NCBI GenBank assembly: GCA_013368325.1
Contig: JAACJK010000163.1
Coordinates: 558,001-622,000, forward strand
DNA length: 64,000 bases
Reading direction: 5' to 3'
DNA from: Ephemerocybe angulata
Taxonomy: Eukaryota > Basidiomycota > Agaricomycetes > Agaricales > Psathyrellaceae
The notes beneath the pieces are model-generated. The model did no database searches and was not told where the DNA came from. It worked only from the letters and a program-made list of their open reading frames with translations. Within the stretch, counting starts at the first letter, position 1; each line of letters opens with the position of its first letter. A program made the translations under genes and the position numbers. This document shows, in pieces, positions 11,409 through 22,026 of this stretch.

Positions 11409-14400
11409 ATGACAAGCACAAATATTGAATTAACACGGTACCACGATTTAGGGCAATTGGATAACAGAGACCTTGGCACGCTAGGGGCCTACGCCACCTA
11501 CGCCAACGGAGACCCCGATGAAGCTGCTAAGGACAACGGAAGGCAAGAACGGGGAGGAGGCGAAGCAACGCAATCGAACAGCGCCGAGCCTCCTCAAAAC
11601 ATACTAAACCGGGTTGGGGATAGTTCTCAACACACCATCCCCAGTGTGACTACAGATCACGAACCCGCTGGGACGCCGCAAGCGCCCGCCGACGCGAATG
11701 AGACACATCTCCCAGAAGGCTGGGATGACCCGGAGATATGGGGGACGTTCATCCCATTCACGGAGGAACACGAAGATGTGCCCGACGATGGGCAACCCAC
11801 ACCAAACCAAGACACAGGAGGGGCGACGGGGCCACAAAGCGCCCAAGAAACACAACACGGCCGGACCCTGAGGAGCAAAACGCCCCGCGCAGGGTGCAAG
11901 AACTCACGCGCAGCCCTGCGAGTAGGATCCCTCAACATGAAAGGAGGGGGAGTCGCACACACAAACGGCAAATGGAAAACAATAACCCGCATGATGAAAT
12001 TACAAAGCCTGAGTATACTCGCACTACAGGAAACGCACCTGACAGAGGAGCACCGGACAGTACTCGAGCACCGGTACGATCGGGTAAGGATCATCAGTAG
12101 CCCAGACCCGGATAACGAAAGCGGGAAGGGCGGTGTAGCGATCCTACTAAACAAATACAACACAGCGTGGAAAGACGTCGAGATCGAGCACACCATACCA
12201 GGCAGAGCCCTCACAATAAAAGTGACGTGGGGACACGGATCCTCAATGCGCATCACAGCAATATACGCCCCGGCGGGAACGGCCGTAGAAAAGGCAGAGT
12301 TCTGGACAGCTCTTCGAGACATATGGAGACGAGACAGGACTAAGCGCCCAGACATGCTCCTAGGCGACCTGAACATGGTAGAAAGTTCCCTCGATAGACT
12401 ACCAATCCGGCAAGACCCCACAAGTGTAGTGGAACCTTTCACGGAACTCCGCGAAGAAGCTAAACTGAAGGACGGGTGGCAAGAAACACACGCCGGTGGT
12501 AAGCCGAAATACACATTCCGTACCAGGAAAAGAGGTGTCGTAAACTCACGTTCTCGAATTGACCGCATATATGTTACGGACGAACTATTCAAATCCAGCT
12601 ATGAGTGGAACATAATAAACACAGGAATTGAAACCCTTGATCACTATATGATCACAGCGTACGTAGCTACCAAGGACACTCCATACGTTGGAAAAGGCAG
12701 AAGCACCATTGGGGACTTCATCCTGGAATTCCCCGAACTCCGGGAAAGCTTCCGAACCCGGGCGCTAAAACTCGAACAAGCGCTTAAGGACTGCAGGGAG
12801 GCACGCACGGAGACCTACAACCCCCAGACCCTGTGGAAGGAGTTCAAGAACGATCTCCTCACAATAGCCAGGGACTTCTCTCGCAAGAGAGTGAGTCTAA
12901 TAGACAGGGAAATAAGCATGTGGCAGGATAGGAAGGAAAAGATACACAACCTTGAGAACCTTGAGGACCACGAAGAGGAACTGATCTTACTCGACGAAAT
13001 AGAGGACAACATAACCGATCTGCTAGCCGCAAAAATAATCCGGCAACAGACGAAGATGGACGCTAGACACCACTTTGTCGCAGAGACAAACACCAAGTAT
13101 GACTACATCATACACAACGAGAAGAAACCACGCGATACAATACCCAGGCTGAGGAAGCCAGGGGTGGAACCAGCGCAATACGCCACCCACACAAACGAAA
13201 TGCTCGACATTGCGACAAAGCACCACGAGGAACTCCAGAGTAAATACGAACACGACCCTACCAGCGAGGCCACCGCGACAGCGAGACGGCGCGCCCTAAA
13301 CAGCCTGAAACCAAGACTAGGCGCGCGAGACCGCACGAGACTAGGGCGCCGCATCAGAGGAAGAGACGTGGCAAAGGCTATATCCAACATAGCGAACGGA
13401 AAGGCATCTGGCCTCGACGGAATCCCGGCCGAGGTATGGAAGATGTACGAGAAAAGCCACCGAGAGTCGGTCCGTGCAACTGCAGAAGGGAAGCCCGGCA
13501 AACCGACAGCCAACATAGTAGCTTCGATTACCACAGTCCTGAATGACATTGTTCGGCACGGCGTAGCGGAGGGGACAGACTTCGCGGAAGGATGGATGTG
13601 TCCCTTGTACAAAAAGAATGACAAGGCCGACATCGCCAACTATAGGCCCATCACAGTCCTCAACACGGACTATAAGATACTCACGAAAATCCTGACAGAT
13701 CGCCTCGCGACCGTAGCCTCCAAACTAATACACCCCGACCAGGCAGGATTCATCAAAGGACGGTCAATCTTCGACCAGACCGAACTAATACGGCTGGTCA
13801 TGTCCCCCGGAAACGAGAAGAAAGGCGCAATAGTATGCCTCGACCAAGAGAAAGCATACGACAAAATAAACCATGAGTTCCTGTGGGCAACACTGAAAAA
13901 GTTCGGTTGCCCAGACACGTTCATTAACACGATCAAGTTCCTGTACGAAAACGCAGAAACATCTATAATAATGAACGGCGTAATCGGACGCAAGTACAGT
14001 ATAACTAGGGGCGTGAGGCAAGGCGACCCGCTGTCGTGCCTCCTCTTCGATCTGGCGATCGAGTCCCTAGCATCACAGATGAGACAATCAAAACTAAAAG
14101 GCCTCCAATATGACGGGGTGGAGGAACGGATCCTCTCCAACCTGTTCGCGGATGACACTACAGTGTTCCTGAGTGAGGAAGACGACTTTGGGATTCTGTT
14201 CAAAATACTAGACAACTGGTGCCGAGCCTCGGGCGCCAAATTCAACATCAACAAGACAACCGTCATTCCGCTCGGAAACGAAATATTTAGGCACAGACTG
14301 AAGAAGAAACGGAGACTCCGAAAGGGATCAACCAGGCTACCACTGGATATCCACATCGCCCAAGACGGAGAACCAGTTCGAATACTAGGCGCGTACTTCG

Positions 14401-16790
14401 GCCATGGCATCAGCGAAAATGAAGTATGGCAACCGATAATGGAGAAGATAACCACAACCCTAGGCCGGTGGTCGAAGAACAGACCCACAATCCGAGGTCT
14501 AGCAATGAGCCACAACACTCTAGTAGGAGGATTCACCCAATACCTGACCCGCGTACAGGGCATGCCGAAAGACACGCTCGATAACCTGAAGAAAATCACG
14601 GACGACTACATATGGGCTAAAGATGGGGAGAAGAAAGCCAATACCATTGGGATGCCGACCCTACACAGACCAAAAAACGAAGGCGGACTCGGCCTACAAG
14701 ACATAGAAACGAGAAATGAAGCCATAGACGCCAAACGAATACAAGCCATCACGCTCCCACCGGAGGAACAGCCCGCCTGGTGTAAGATAGCCGCACGCCA
14801 GCTGGCCAAAGCGGCGGTGCAGAAATACACGAACATCGGGGAAGCGGCACTTGTGAGCCCATTCCTCCAAACATGGAGAGTCAATCTATCTGCAAGAGAC
14901 CTGCCCGACAACCTAAAACGAATGATGAGAGTGGCGTACAAGTACAACACAAGGCTCGTCACCACAAACCCGTCGACCAAAACAAAACGAGCTATGCCGC
15001 TGTGGTACCATATCGGTAATAAAGACAAACTCGTCTCCATCTATGGCGATAGCTGGGGAGTGTGCCAGCGCGAAACACACAAAATCATCTCGGTAGGCGA
15101 AATGGTAGACCACACCGAGAAACTCAACACGCCGGGATGTTCAAAAAGAAAAAACTGCAAATGCAACGGCTGCAAATCCGACCGCTCTCGTGGCTGCGAG
15201 AACCCAACAAAATGCCGTAGGAACGGACTCAAGAAGCTGGAGAATATCATCCCAGAATGGGACCCCAGGATCCAAAATGACGGAAACACTGAACACGCAC
15301 CACAGAACGCACCACCAGAAGACGGGGAGTACGAACCCGCACTGAACCCAACCCCCGAGCCAACGCACCCCCTAGACCTCGTCCGAGTATTCACGAAACC
15401 AAAGGAAGCACCAAAAGGGCTCCTACACATTGACCGTTTCGGCCCTAGCCCAGAGGTACCCGCCGAAGGCGGACGAGTGGAGGCGTACACCGACGGGTCA
15501 AGCCATGGCAATGGGGCAGCGGACGCGAGATGCGGTAGTGGAATATGGTATGGCCAGGGGGACGAGAGGAACTCGTCCACAAGGATTGGAGCACCACATC
15601 CACCAACAAACAACACCAGCGAGCTAGTCGCAATCCTCGAAACAATACAACAAAATGCATCAGCAACAACGATTGACATTGCGAGTGACTCACAGTATGC
15701 TATCGAAGCCCTAACGAAACATGCTGAAAAGTGGCTATCCAAAGGCTTTATAGGAGTCAAGAACCCCGGAATAATACGAGCAATAATCGGAGAGATCATA
15801 GCCTCAAAGGCGTCGATAAATCTACGCAAAGTCAAAGGACACAGCGGAGACGAAGGTAACGACGGGGCAGACGCACTCGCGAACCAAGGCGCAAACAAAC
15901 CGGAACCCGACAAAATCGACATCTCCATGGGCGATATCGTGGAGGCAATGGGCGCTAAGGCGAACACCCTGACGCAGGCACAGGCATACCACCTAATGAT
16001 GAGGAGCAAGGGCGTCGAGGACAGAGCAAGGACAGAAAGAATGATGACACGCACCCGAGCAACAATCGAAGCTGCAACAGGCACTGACTTCCCACCCGCA
16101 GCAATATGGGAGTCCCTACGCCAAAGAAAGAAGGCGACCATCTCGCAAAAATTCAGCGTATTCGCATGGAAAAGCATACACGAAGGCCACAAAATTGGAC
16201 AATTCTGGAAATACATAAACCCCGATAGATTAATCTGTCAGCCGTGCAATGCCCCAGTAGAGGATCTGGCCCACATCCTAACCGAATGCAGAATGTCCGG
16301 GCAGGAGACCATCTGGCACCTAGCCGAACAGATGTGGGAACACACAGGGCTGCCGTGGCCACAAATATCCACAGAAATGATTCTTGGAGTCGGAAAAATG
16401 GAAGTGAAGAACGAAGCTGGAAAGGTCTTAGACGGCAGGACTCGACTTCTCAGAATAATACTGTCAGAATCCGCATACCTGGCCTGGCTCAACAGGTGTG
16501 AATGGCGGATTGGCCGTGAACAAAACCCACTGAGAATCCACACAAAGAAGGAGATAACAGCGCGATGGAGGTCGATAATAGGCAGAAGACTCCGTGTCGA
16601 CTGGGCGCTAACGAACAAAGTAGCCTTCGGAAAAAAGGCGCTTAGACCGGCAGAGGTCAAGCGAACCTGGAAGGGACTTACGGAAGCCAACAATTTCAAA
16701 TCCCTGCGAGACGACTCAGCAGAAGAGGGGGTTTTAGTGGGTACTGGAGGCACAGCCAGCCAGAGACGTCCACCGGGGAGAAACAGGTGA
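11409..16790 (+). CDS. LINE ORF2: endonuclease, reverse transcriptase, RNase H
   Basis: 1793-residue polyprotein that nicks target DNA and reverse-transcribes the element RNA there. Domains in order: an APE-type endonuclease from about residue 170 (RVGSLNMKG, LALQETHL, LLGDLNMVESSLDR near 317, SRSRIDRIYV, DHYMI near 411); reverse transcriptase (NYRPITVLNTDYK near 744, DQEKAYDKINHEFLW, GVRQGDPLSCLLFDLA, FADDTTVF near 913 as the catalytic pair); a Cys-rich linker (about 1244-1275); RNase H (AYTDGSSHGNG near 1359, SELVAI, DIASDSQYA, KGHSGDEGNDGADALA); a C-terminal CCHC finger (CQPCNAPVEDLAHILTEC near 1610). All catalytic motifs I can check are present and no stop interrupts it, so it may be competent. 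Confidence 0.96.
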   Translation: MTSTNIELTRYHDLGQLDNRDLGTLGAYATYANGDPDEAAKDNGRQERGGGEATQSNSAEPPQNILNRVGDSSQHTIPSVTTDHEPAGTPQAPADANETHLPEGWDDPEIWGTFIPFTEEHEDVPDDGQPTPNQDTGGATGPQSAQETQHGRTLRSKTPRAGCKNSRAALRVGSLNMKGGGVAHTNGKWKTITRMMKLQSLSILALQETHLTEEHRTVLEHRYDRVRIISSPDPDNESGKGGVAILLNKYNTAWKDVEIEHTIPGRALTIKVTWGHGSSMRITAIYAPAGTAVEKAEFWTALRDIWRRDRTKRPDMLLGDLNMVESSLDRLPIRQDPTSVVEPFTELREEAKLKDGWQETHAGGKPKYTFRTRKRGVVNSRSRIDRIYVTDELFKSSYEWNIINTGIETLDHYMITAYVATKDTPYVGKGRSTIGDFILEFPELRESFRTRALKLEQALKDCREARTETYNPQTLWKEFKNDLLTIARDFSRKRVSLIDREISMWQDRKEKIHNLENLEDHEEELILLDEIEDNITDLLAAKIIRQQTKMDARHHFVAETNTKYDYIIHNEKKPRDTIPRLRKPGVEPAQYATHTNEMLDIATKHHEELQSKYEHDPTSEATATARRRALNSLKPRLGARDRTRLGRRIRGRDVAKAISNIANGKASGLDGIPAEVWKMYEKSHRESVRATAEGKPGKPTANIVASITTVLNDIVRHGVAEGTDFAEGWMCPLYKKNDKADIANYRPITVLNTDYKILTKILTDRLATVASKLIHPDQAGFIKGRSIFDQTELIRLVMSPGNEKKGAIVCLDQEKAYDKINHEFLWATLKKFGCPDTFINTIKFLYENAETSIIMNGVIGRKYSITRGVRQGDPLSCLLFDLAIESLASQMRQSKLKGLQYDGVEERILSNLFADDTTVFLSEEDDFGILFKILDNWCRASGAKFNINKTTVIPLGNEIFRHRLKKKRRLRKGSTRLPLDIHIAQDGEPVRILGAYFGHGISENEVWQPIMEKITTTLGRWSKNRPTIRGLAMSHNTLVGGFTQYLTRVQGMPKDTLDNLKKITDDYIWAKDGEKKANTIGMPTLHRPKNEGGLGLQDIETRNEAIDAKRIQAITLPPEEQPAWCKIAARQLAKAAVQKYTNIGEAALVSPFLQTWRVNLSARDLPDNLKRMMRVAYKYNTRLVTTNPSTKTKRAMPLWYHIGNKDKLVSIYGDSWGVCQRETHKIISVGEMVDHTEKLNTPGCSKRKNCKCNGCKSDRSRGCENPTKCRRNGLKKLENIIPEWDPRIQNDGNTEHAPQNAPPEDGEYEPALNPTPEPTHPLDLVRVFTKPKEAPKGLLHIDRFGPSPEVPAEGGRVEAYTDGSSHGNGAADARCGSGIWYGQGDERNSSTRIGAPHPPTNNTSELVAILETIQQNASATTIDIASDSQYAIEALTKHAEKWLSKGFIGVKNPGIIRAIIGEIIASKASINLRKVKGHSGDEGNDGADALANQGANKPEPDKIDISMGDIVEAMGAKANTLTQAQAYHLMMRSKGVEDRARTERMMTRTRATIEAATGTDFPPAAIWESLRQRKKATISQKFSVFAWKSIHEGHKIGQFWKYINPDRLICQPCNAPVEDLAHILTECRMSGQETIWHLAEQMWEHTGLPWPQISTEMILGVGKMEVKNEAGKVLDGRTRLLRIILSESAYLAWLNRCEWRIGREQNPLRIHTKKEITARWRSIIGRRLRVDWALTNKVAFGKKALRPAEVKRTWKGLTEANNFKSLRDDSAEEGVLVGTGGTASQRRPPGRNR

Positions 16791-17020
16791 GAGGGAAGCG
16801 CCTCGGCGCTTCCTGACCACGTGTTCCCCCCCGGCTGGGCGTTCTGGGTAGCAGAGTCCCACACTGTGCGCCTCGGCGCGCGTGCGTAACGCATTTCCTC
16901 CTTGGTATTTAGAGATTTATTATTCGGGTAACACCGACAATGGTCCAAGACGTCCGCGAGCACACTAGGTAGATGCTACAACGACAGAGACCCCACCAAA
17001 AAAAAAAAAAAAAAAAAAAA
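16791..17020 (+). other. LINE 3' untranslated region and poly(A)
   Basis: 208 nt of 3' region with repeated cctcggcgc motifs (near 16800 and 16870), then 23 A (16998-17020). The motif may be a 3' recognition element for the reverse transcriptase; that is a guess. Confidence 0.8.
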
Positions 17021-17032
17021 GTTCAGCAGGAC
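17021..17032 (+). repeat. 12-bp target site duplication of LINE, right copy
   Basis: gttcagcaggac, directly after the poly(A) run, matching 8172-8183. Confidence 0.9.
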
Positions 17033-17675
17033 AGTTCCTATGGAACAGTTCTACAGGACACCAGCAAGGTGTAAGAAAAACATGAAGGTATTTTTACATA
17101 AATGGATAGCCATCATGATTTGATGCTGATATCATCAAAAACTTACCTAATATTTCAAGAAATGGTGCTAAAAAATGCAAAATACTTTCCGAACATCGAG
17201 TTTTGAGATAAAAATAGACTATGTCCAGGTTATAAAATGGGCTAATTTCTGCAGTGGGCTAAGTTCTGAAACATGAGTGTGAGAACATTATGAAAGACAC
17301 TGTCTATAACAGGAAAAACGATGAAAAAGACTTGTGGCAATGATTAGTCAGCCTGTATGAGAAGCATCAAATAAAATAAGCAAATAAAGCTTTATATCAA
17401 TCCACCATCGGTCCAGCAAGAGTTCACTGGAAGTCCAGTAAAATATCAGTGGACTTCTACTGAACACCTACTGAACATACTGAACTGAACTGAACATTTT
17501 GGATTCCTGTAGAAATTCCAGCAGAAGTCCGGTGGAAGTTCAGTGAAAGTTCAGTGAACTTCCACCGGACTTTGTTTCATAAAATCACTTTTGGTAAAAG
17601 TTCACTGGAATTCCACTGAAAGTTCACCAGTCCTACAGGAGTCCTACAGGAATCCTGGGGGAGTGTGAAGTACAG

Positions 17676-17683
17676 CAGTGGGG
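17676..17683. repeat. 8-bp target site duplication of family A element, right copy
   Basis: cagtgggg, matching 7937-7944. Confidence 0.85.
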
Positions 17684-19625
17684 GCCTGTAGAGAGCCAGA
17701 TACGTGCTTCGTCCCAAATACCAAGGTAATGCCATCGAAGATAACAGTGTCAGGGGCATCACCACATCCTTTCTGGGGGCATTGCATGTCGTTGGAGAGT
17801 GACTGGCGAATGACGTACTCAAACCAAACCACACGGAATAAGTCCTCCCCCATAAATCGACTTCCAGTAGTTCGGTAGCGATAGTTGACCATATAGACAA
17901 AGGCTGTAAATAGAGTCTCAAACACACTGTATGCCATCATGTACTCGTCCAGGAGCTCGTGAGTGACAAGAATAGAGTTGTTGCAGTTAAAGATTCCGAG
18001 TTCACGGAGATCAGGACCGATATAGCAATGCTGGTTTGATGGGCATGTGGGGCAAGGCTGAAGCTGAATGTCTGTCTTGAATTCAGCAGCCAGTGTAAAG
18101 ACACGGCACTGTCGAGACACCACTGGGCCAACGGGGTTAAAGAGGGGCTTTCCTGGGGAGCAGATACATGTAGACGCCTCAGTTAGCTTGATCAGGGTAG
18201 GGGGTTCACTTTGCAATGGGGCTGGGCAAACGTAGAGCTGTGGATCAGAAAGAAGCATGGTATCTGGAGGGGGAAGGATGGAAGATGAGAGACTGATCCG
18301 ACGTCAACATGATCTAGATAAATTTAGTCAGATCACCGGTTCACATCATAACCAATGCACTTACTGGGGCCGCGAGGTTGGAATGCCATCATGATAGAGA
18401 CACCATCAAGCTCATCTAGTTATCCCCCAAGTTTCTCATGTAGTCTCTTGTGCGCCATCTGAACGTGGGCGCAGGGTGTGAGTCCTGAGTCCTTGGAGCA
18501 TCGCCAGACACCGTCCGTTGCAGAGGACCCCATGTGAGTCACAATTGCATGACCCCTCAGATGCGAAGATGAGAGACTCTTGACCAAAAATATGCTGAGA
18601 AACTTATCCGGGCTGTTTATTTGCTGCTGACAAGAAAGAGAATTGCATCTATGCAGCTAAGTCAATTCTTGGCCTTGCGATCAAAAGATTCATTTTTCAT
18701 ACCTTTGGGATCTTCACATAGCACATTATGATCAGTTGCTACCTCTATCTGGAATGTCTTAAAATATTCCTGGTGGACGCAAGGTCTGTTCTCGGCGCCA
18801 AGCAGGCATGTGCAGATGACATGGAGCTCTCCGTCTATCCATATGTACTGCAGATAATACCACCCAGTCTAGTGCCTCTGTCAGCAATGATTCAACACCC
18901 AGGTTGCATGAGCCTCACTGTAGTCCTCTGCTGAATTAAGTCCCACCCTTCTACCACAAACACAGTGCCTTGAACAAAACAGAACCCCGCCACCGATACT
19001 TCAGTGGCATCCCGGTAGTTATTGAGCTGAGCCGGTGTTACTGCATTGGGATCACCATCCTGATTTGGGTGAGTTATGGTACCGTAATCCTCTTCCATTT
19101 GCGGCAGGTGCATATCATCATCAGACCACTGCTGCAAAGTAGGCTGGTCCTCCAATGAGTGAGGGTGATGAGGGGTGGTGGAAGAGCCTGTGTTGTTAGC
19201 AGTGGTGGAATCAGCTCCCGGCGTAGATGGGTTTCTCCGCCTCCTGCGGGGCAAGGGCCTTGTGTAGATTCTTGAAGCAACTGATGGAGACTCCCACTCA
19301 GCATCCCTTGCCTCGCTCAGAAGAGCCTGTGGATAGGAGTAGCTTTCTTCGTCAGATGAGTCAGGATCAGGGATGTGTGGGAGGCAGTCTGAGTTGTCAG
19401 AGCTAGAATTGTCGAGACGTTTCTTGTGCTTGGGGGCCATTGGTGAAGGTGGATTGGTAGAATGACCAAGTTCACGAGCACTTAAAATACTATCTGGATT
19501 TGATTTATCATGTGGATGGAGTTAGTCGTTTGAAACATGGAGATTCAGGTGAGCTCGAGAGTATACTTCCAGATCGAGATTTATACATATAACATAGGGC
19601 ATGCATGCGTTCCATCATCGCACAC

Positions 19626-20816
19626 ATGCCCGCTGTCCTACGTAAAAAGTCTTCCAGAGCAACGCCCACCTCTCCCTCGAAAGCCCCAGCACGAAAGCGC
19701 GCCCCACAGCGCTGCCAAAAGTGCCCCGACAAGCCTCTTCATTCTGAGTGCCCTCACAGTGGATGCAAGAAGAAGGTGAGTAGCCATCCTTAACACGTTA
19801 TGATTACATTGGCTTAGCTGAGCTGCGCAGGTCATCACTCAGGATGAGTCCGAGATTTCTAACGATCCAGTCCTTTCTCAGATGGTATGTAGTCACCTGT
19901 CTACTACAATATAATCACATTAACTCAGATCCAATGTACGCAGGATGTCTCTCAGGATGAGGCCGAGATTCCCATTGACCCGGTCCTCCTTGCTCTGTCT
20001 ACCGCTGGACCAGCGGTGAACGACAAGTCCCCCGAGCCTGTTGGTGGTGCCCCTCCTTCCTCCACACCTCCATTAACCATACCTGCTGTTGCTGTAGCAG
20101 TCTCAGAGGAACCTGCAGTGCTCTCAGAGAAACCCGCAGCGCTCCCAGAAGAAGTCGACAATATTCAGCCCACCCCATCCAAACGAAAGGTATATGCCTC
20201 AAAGGTGAATCCTGTTCATGGGATGATCAAGGGTGTTTGCTGTGGCAATGAGCATGCGGGTGAGTATCCTTCCATTAACTATTCGATGCACTGTCTGACT
20301 CAGGGCGCAGAGATGGCATGCACCAAGATGATGAAGTCCCCTTGCAAGATGACGGCTGAGGCACAGACTTATTGTGAGTATAATATGCATGCACTCTTCA
20401 CCCGGGTGGGTCTTAATCTACTACTATTGTATGGGCAAATTTCTAATTATGCTGCACTTCTGCATATTAAGGTTGAGGCCCTCACAGAGACGATGGGCGC
20501 ATGGGTGTACCTCGCTGTTCATCATCCCTGGTCTCGTACTCCATTCTACCATTATATGTCCCGTAAGCTTCGCAAAGATGCCCCATCCGAATTGGAAGGT
20601 CTTCATAAGGAAATGTCCCACATAATGCGCCAGGTAAAGCGCACTGATCGTGGGTGCTGGCTAGAGCTCGTTCAAGCAAACGATGCAGCTACAATGGCTG
20701 CAAAGGCTGCCGAGGAGCGCGCCCTACGCGCTGAGCAGGAGGTTGAGCGCCTGAAAGCAGAGGTTGCACAATGTTCCAACACGAGAGACCTTGTCCTTGC
20801 GGCAGTATGTACTTAA
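19626..20816 (+). CDS. Unrecognised Cys- and coiled-coil-containing protein
   Basis: Read as exons 19626-19775, 19831-19884 and 19944 onward, with introns of 55 and 59 nt (gtgagt/gcgcag and gtatgt/acgcag). Exon 1 holds a Cys cluster (CQKCPDKPLHSECPHSGC). Exons 2 and 3 begin with near-duplicate peptides (TQDESEISNDPVL and SQDEAEIPIDPVL), suggesting exon duplication. The middle is Pro/Ala-rich; then comes a second Cys region (VCCGNEHA, MACTKMMKSPC), where an in-frame 51-nt intron (about 20261-20311) may be removed. The C-terminus is a charged predicted coiled coil (EERALRAEQEVERLKAEVAQ). A gtgagt near 20373 hints at one more intron I could not join. It sits immediately upstream, in divergent orientation, of the CxC gene. 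No function proposed. Confidence 0.55.
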
Positions 20817-21208
20817 TGGTCTCTCGACCTCTGCTGTCGTCTCAAATACTGCTGTACTCTCTACCCCTGCTGTACTTTCATAGCTTCTGAATGATATACG
20901 TACCTTGAACCTATTTCTAAATGCACGAAAATAGCTGTGGGCGAAAATTCAATGTTCGAGAACTCGGTTTTGGTGTGTGCGGCATTGAACTCATGCTCAA
21001 GTACCTGCAGTTGGAAAGCAAAGTTTGCCATCTCCAACTTCCTGTTGGCATGAAGCATAATTCAGTTGCCACATTGGCACTTCCTCGATGCTGAGACATT
21101 TTGACTACATGCCTCACCTCGTGCTGCACAGATTTTGGTGATTTCTGCAACTGATCAACGGCATATCAGCTTCTGACTTGTCCTTGATATCAGCACTTGG
21201 TCTCCTCA
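20817..21208. other. Intergenic, nothing recognised
   Basis: About 390 bp between the coiled-coil gene and family B copy 1. No domain, RNA gene or element terminus seen. Confidence 0.4.
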
Positions 21209-21216
21209 CCTTTATT

Positions 21217-22018
21217 CTGTAATTCGCAGTCCCCCACCTGTTCATGTGGACTCCACGTGGACTGGCTACAGTCCACTGGTCTACCACTGGACTGTGGGTG
21301 TTTTGTGGACTCTGACCAGTGGACTCATCGTGGAGTCCACGTGGAGTCCATACCCCCTCCACAATCAGTCCACCCCCCCTCCACAGCCAGTCCACATTAG
21401 ACTTAAGAGTTTCCCAAGCCAGTGGAGTCCACATGGAGTCCACGTGGACTCCATGTGAACTCTTATGAACTCTACTTTTGACAGAAAGAAAATAAATCAC
21501 TAAGCCTTTGTGTGAGTGCTAGCCACTAGGCTATCTGGTCTTATATATTTTACCTTGTAATTAGACTATACCCTATACCATATCCTATTTTTAGATTGCA
21601 AAGTCGATGCTCAGAAATCATTTTGCTGATTGTGAGACTAGTTTTTAACTAATTGCTTAGGTATTTTATAGCATCAACACTACAAAACAATGACAACAGT
21701 ATTATATAATAAAAATGATGGGATCAAAAATCATCATTAGTGGCAGTTCAGCAGTAGTCCACAATCAGTCCAGTGGTTTGAGTCCAGTGGTAGTCCACAT
21801 GAGTTCAGTGGCTTCAGTCCACAATCAGAGTCCACATGGACTCCACAGACTTTGGCAGGGAACGTGGACTGCTTGTGGACTGCTTGTGGATTGTTCGTGG
21901 ACTGATTTTAGCAGAGGGCTTGCCAAAAATTTGGCTTCCAGTCCACTGGTATGCCACTGGATTCTTTGTGGAGTCCACGTGGAGTCCACGCGAACAGGTG
22001 GGGGAGTGTGAAGTACTC
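21217..22018 (+). mobile_element. Family B inverted-repeat element, copy 1
   Basis: 802 bp flanked by an 8-bp duplication, cctttatt (21209-21216 and 22019-22026). Tips are inverted: left ctgtaattcgcagtccccca, right (reverse complement) gagtacttcacactccccca, both continuing cctgttc and gtggactccacg. Both ends are packed with gtggac/gtccac motifs in opposing orientation. No coding capacity. The tRNA-like segment found in the other copies is reduced here to an A-box-like remnant (about 21523-21533); the B-box part is deleted. Confidence 0.88.
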
Positions 22019-22026
22019 CCTTTATT

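Larger units (their letters stand above)
8184..17020 (+). mobile_element. Full-length L1/Tad-like LINE retrotransposon
   Basis: 8.84-kb non-LTR retrotransposon: 5' untranslated region 8184-8728, ORF1 8729-11011 (apparently with introns), spacer 11012-11408, ORF2 11409-16790, 3' untranslated region with a 23-nt poly(A) (16998-17020). It is flanked by a perfect 12-bp duplication, gttcagcaggac (8172-8183 and 17021-17032), within family A element sequence; the uninterrupted family A copy at 59.3-59.7 kb shows the empty-site order. Intact ORF2, a long A tail and a perfect duplication all indicate recent insertion. Base composition is clearly richer in GC than the flanks. Confidence 0.95.
7945..17675. 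mobile_element. Family A inverted-repeat element, copy 1, itself interrupted by a LINE
   Basis: Without the LINE and one duplicated target copy it is 882 bp. The tips are inverted repeats: left begins gaggacttcgcactgcccc, right (reverse complement) begins ctgtacttcacactccccca, both followed by attcctgtagga. It is flanked by an 8-bp duplication, cagtgggg (7937-7944 and 17676-17683), and removing it restores the frame of the surrounding CxC gene. The interior is crowded with short inverted motifs of the ttcagtgg/ccactgaa type. No transposase, so non-autonomous. The 8-bp duplication and the host gene suggest a KDZ/Zisupton-type machinery; that is inference. Confidence 0.85.
6648..19440 (-). pseudogene. 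KDZ-associated SWIM / CxC5 / CxC6 cysteine-cluster protein, decayed and split by insertion
   Basis: One minus-strand gene, read from 19440 down to 6648 with 7945-17683 inserted. In order: an acidic, Arg-rich N-terminus (19440 to about 18900); a SWIM-like zinc finger (CTCLLGAENRPCVH) before an intron at 18627-18702; a second SWIM-like motif (WRCSKDSGLTPCAHV, exon 18626-18365); a CxC5-type block (CPTCPSNQHCYIGPDL); a CxC6-type block (CPQKGCGDAPDTVIFDGITL) ending at the insertion; then 7936-6648 with the conserved tail (RGDRCGKYYSQYG, KWVVYDFACALGPYC, DHFHSKGQTKCSPAAF). GT-AG introns: 18264-18364, 7541-7589, 7211-7264. Decay: a frameshift near 18890, stops near 18880, 18420, 7480 and 7375, and a small deletion with frameshift near 7050. 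Such proteins accompany KDZ transposons in mushrooms; their exact role is unknown. Confidence 0.85.

Noticed and set aside
15041..16216. 391-codon minus-strand open frame inside LINE ORF2
   Set aside because: Antisense shadow of the RNase H region; the plus-strand frame has all catalytic motifs.
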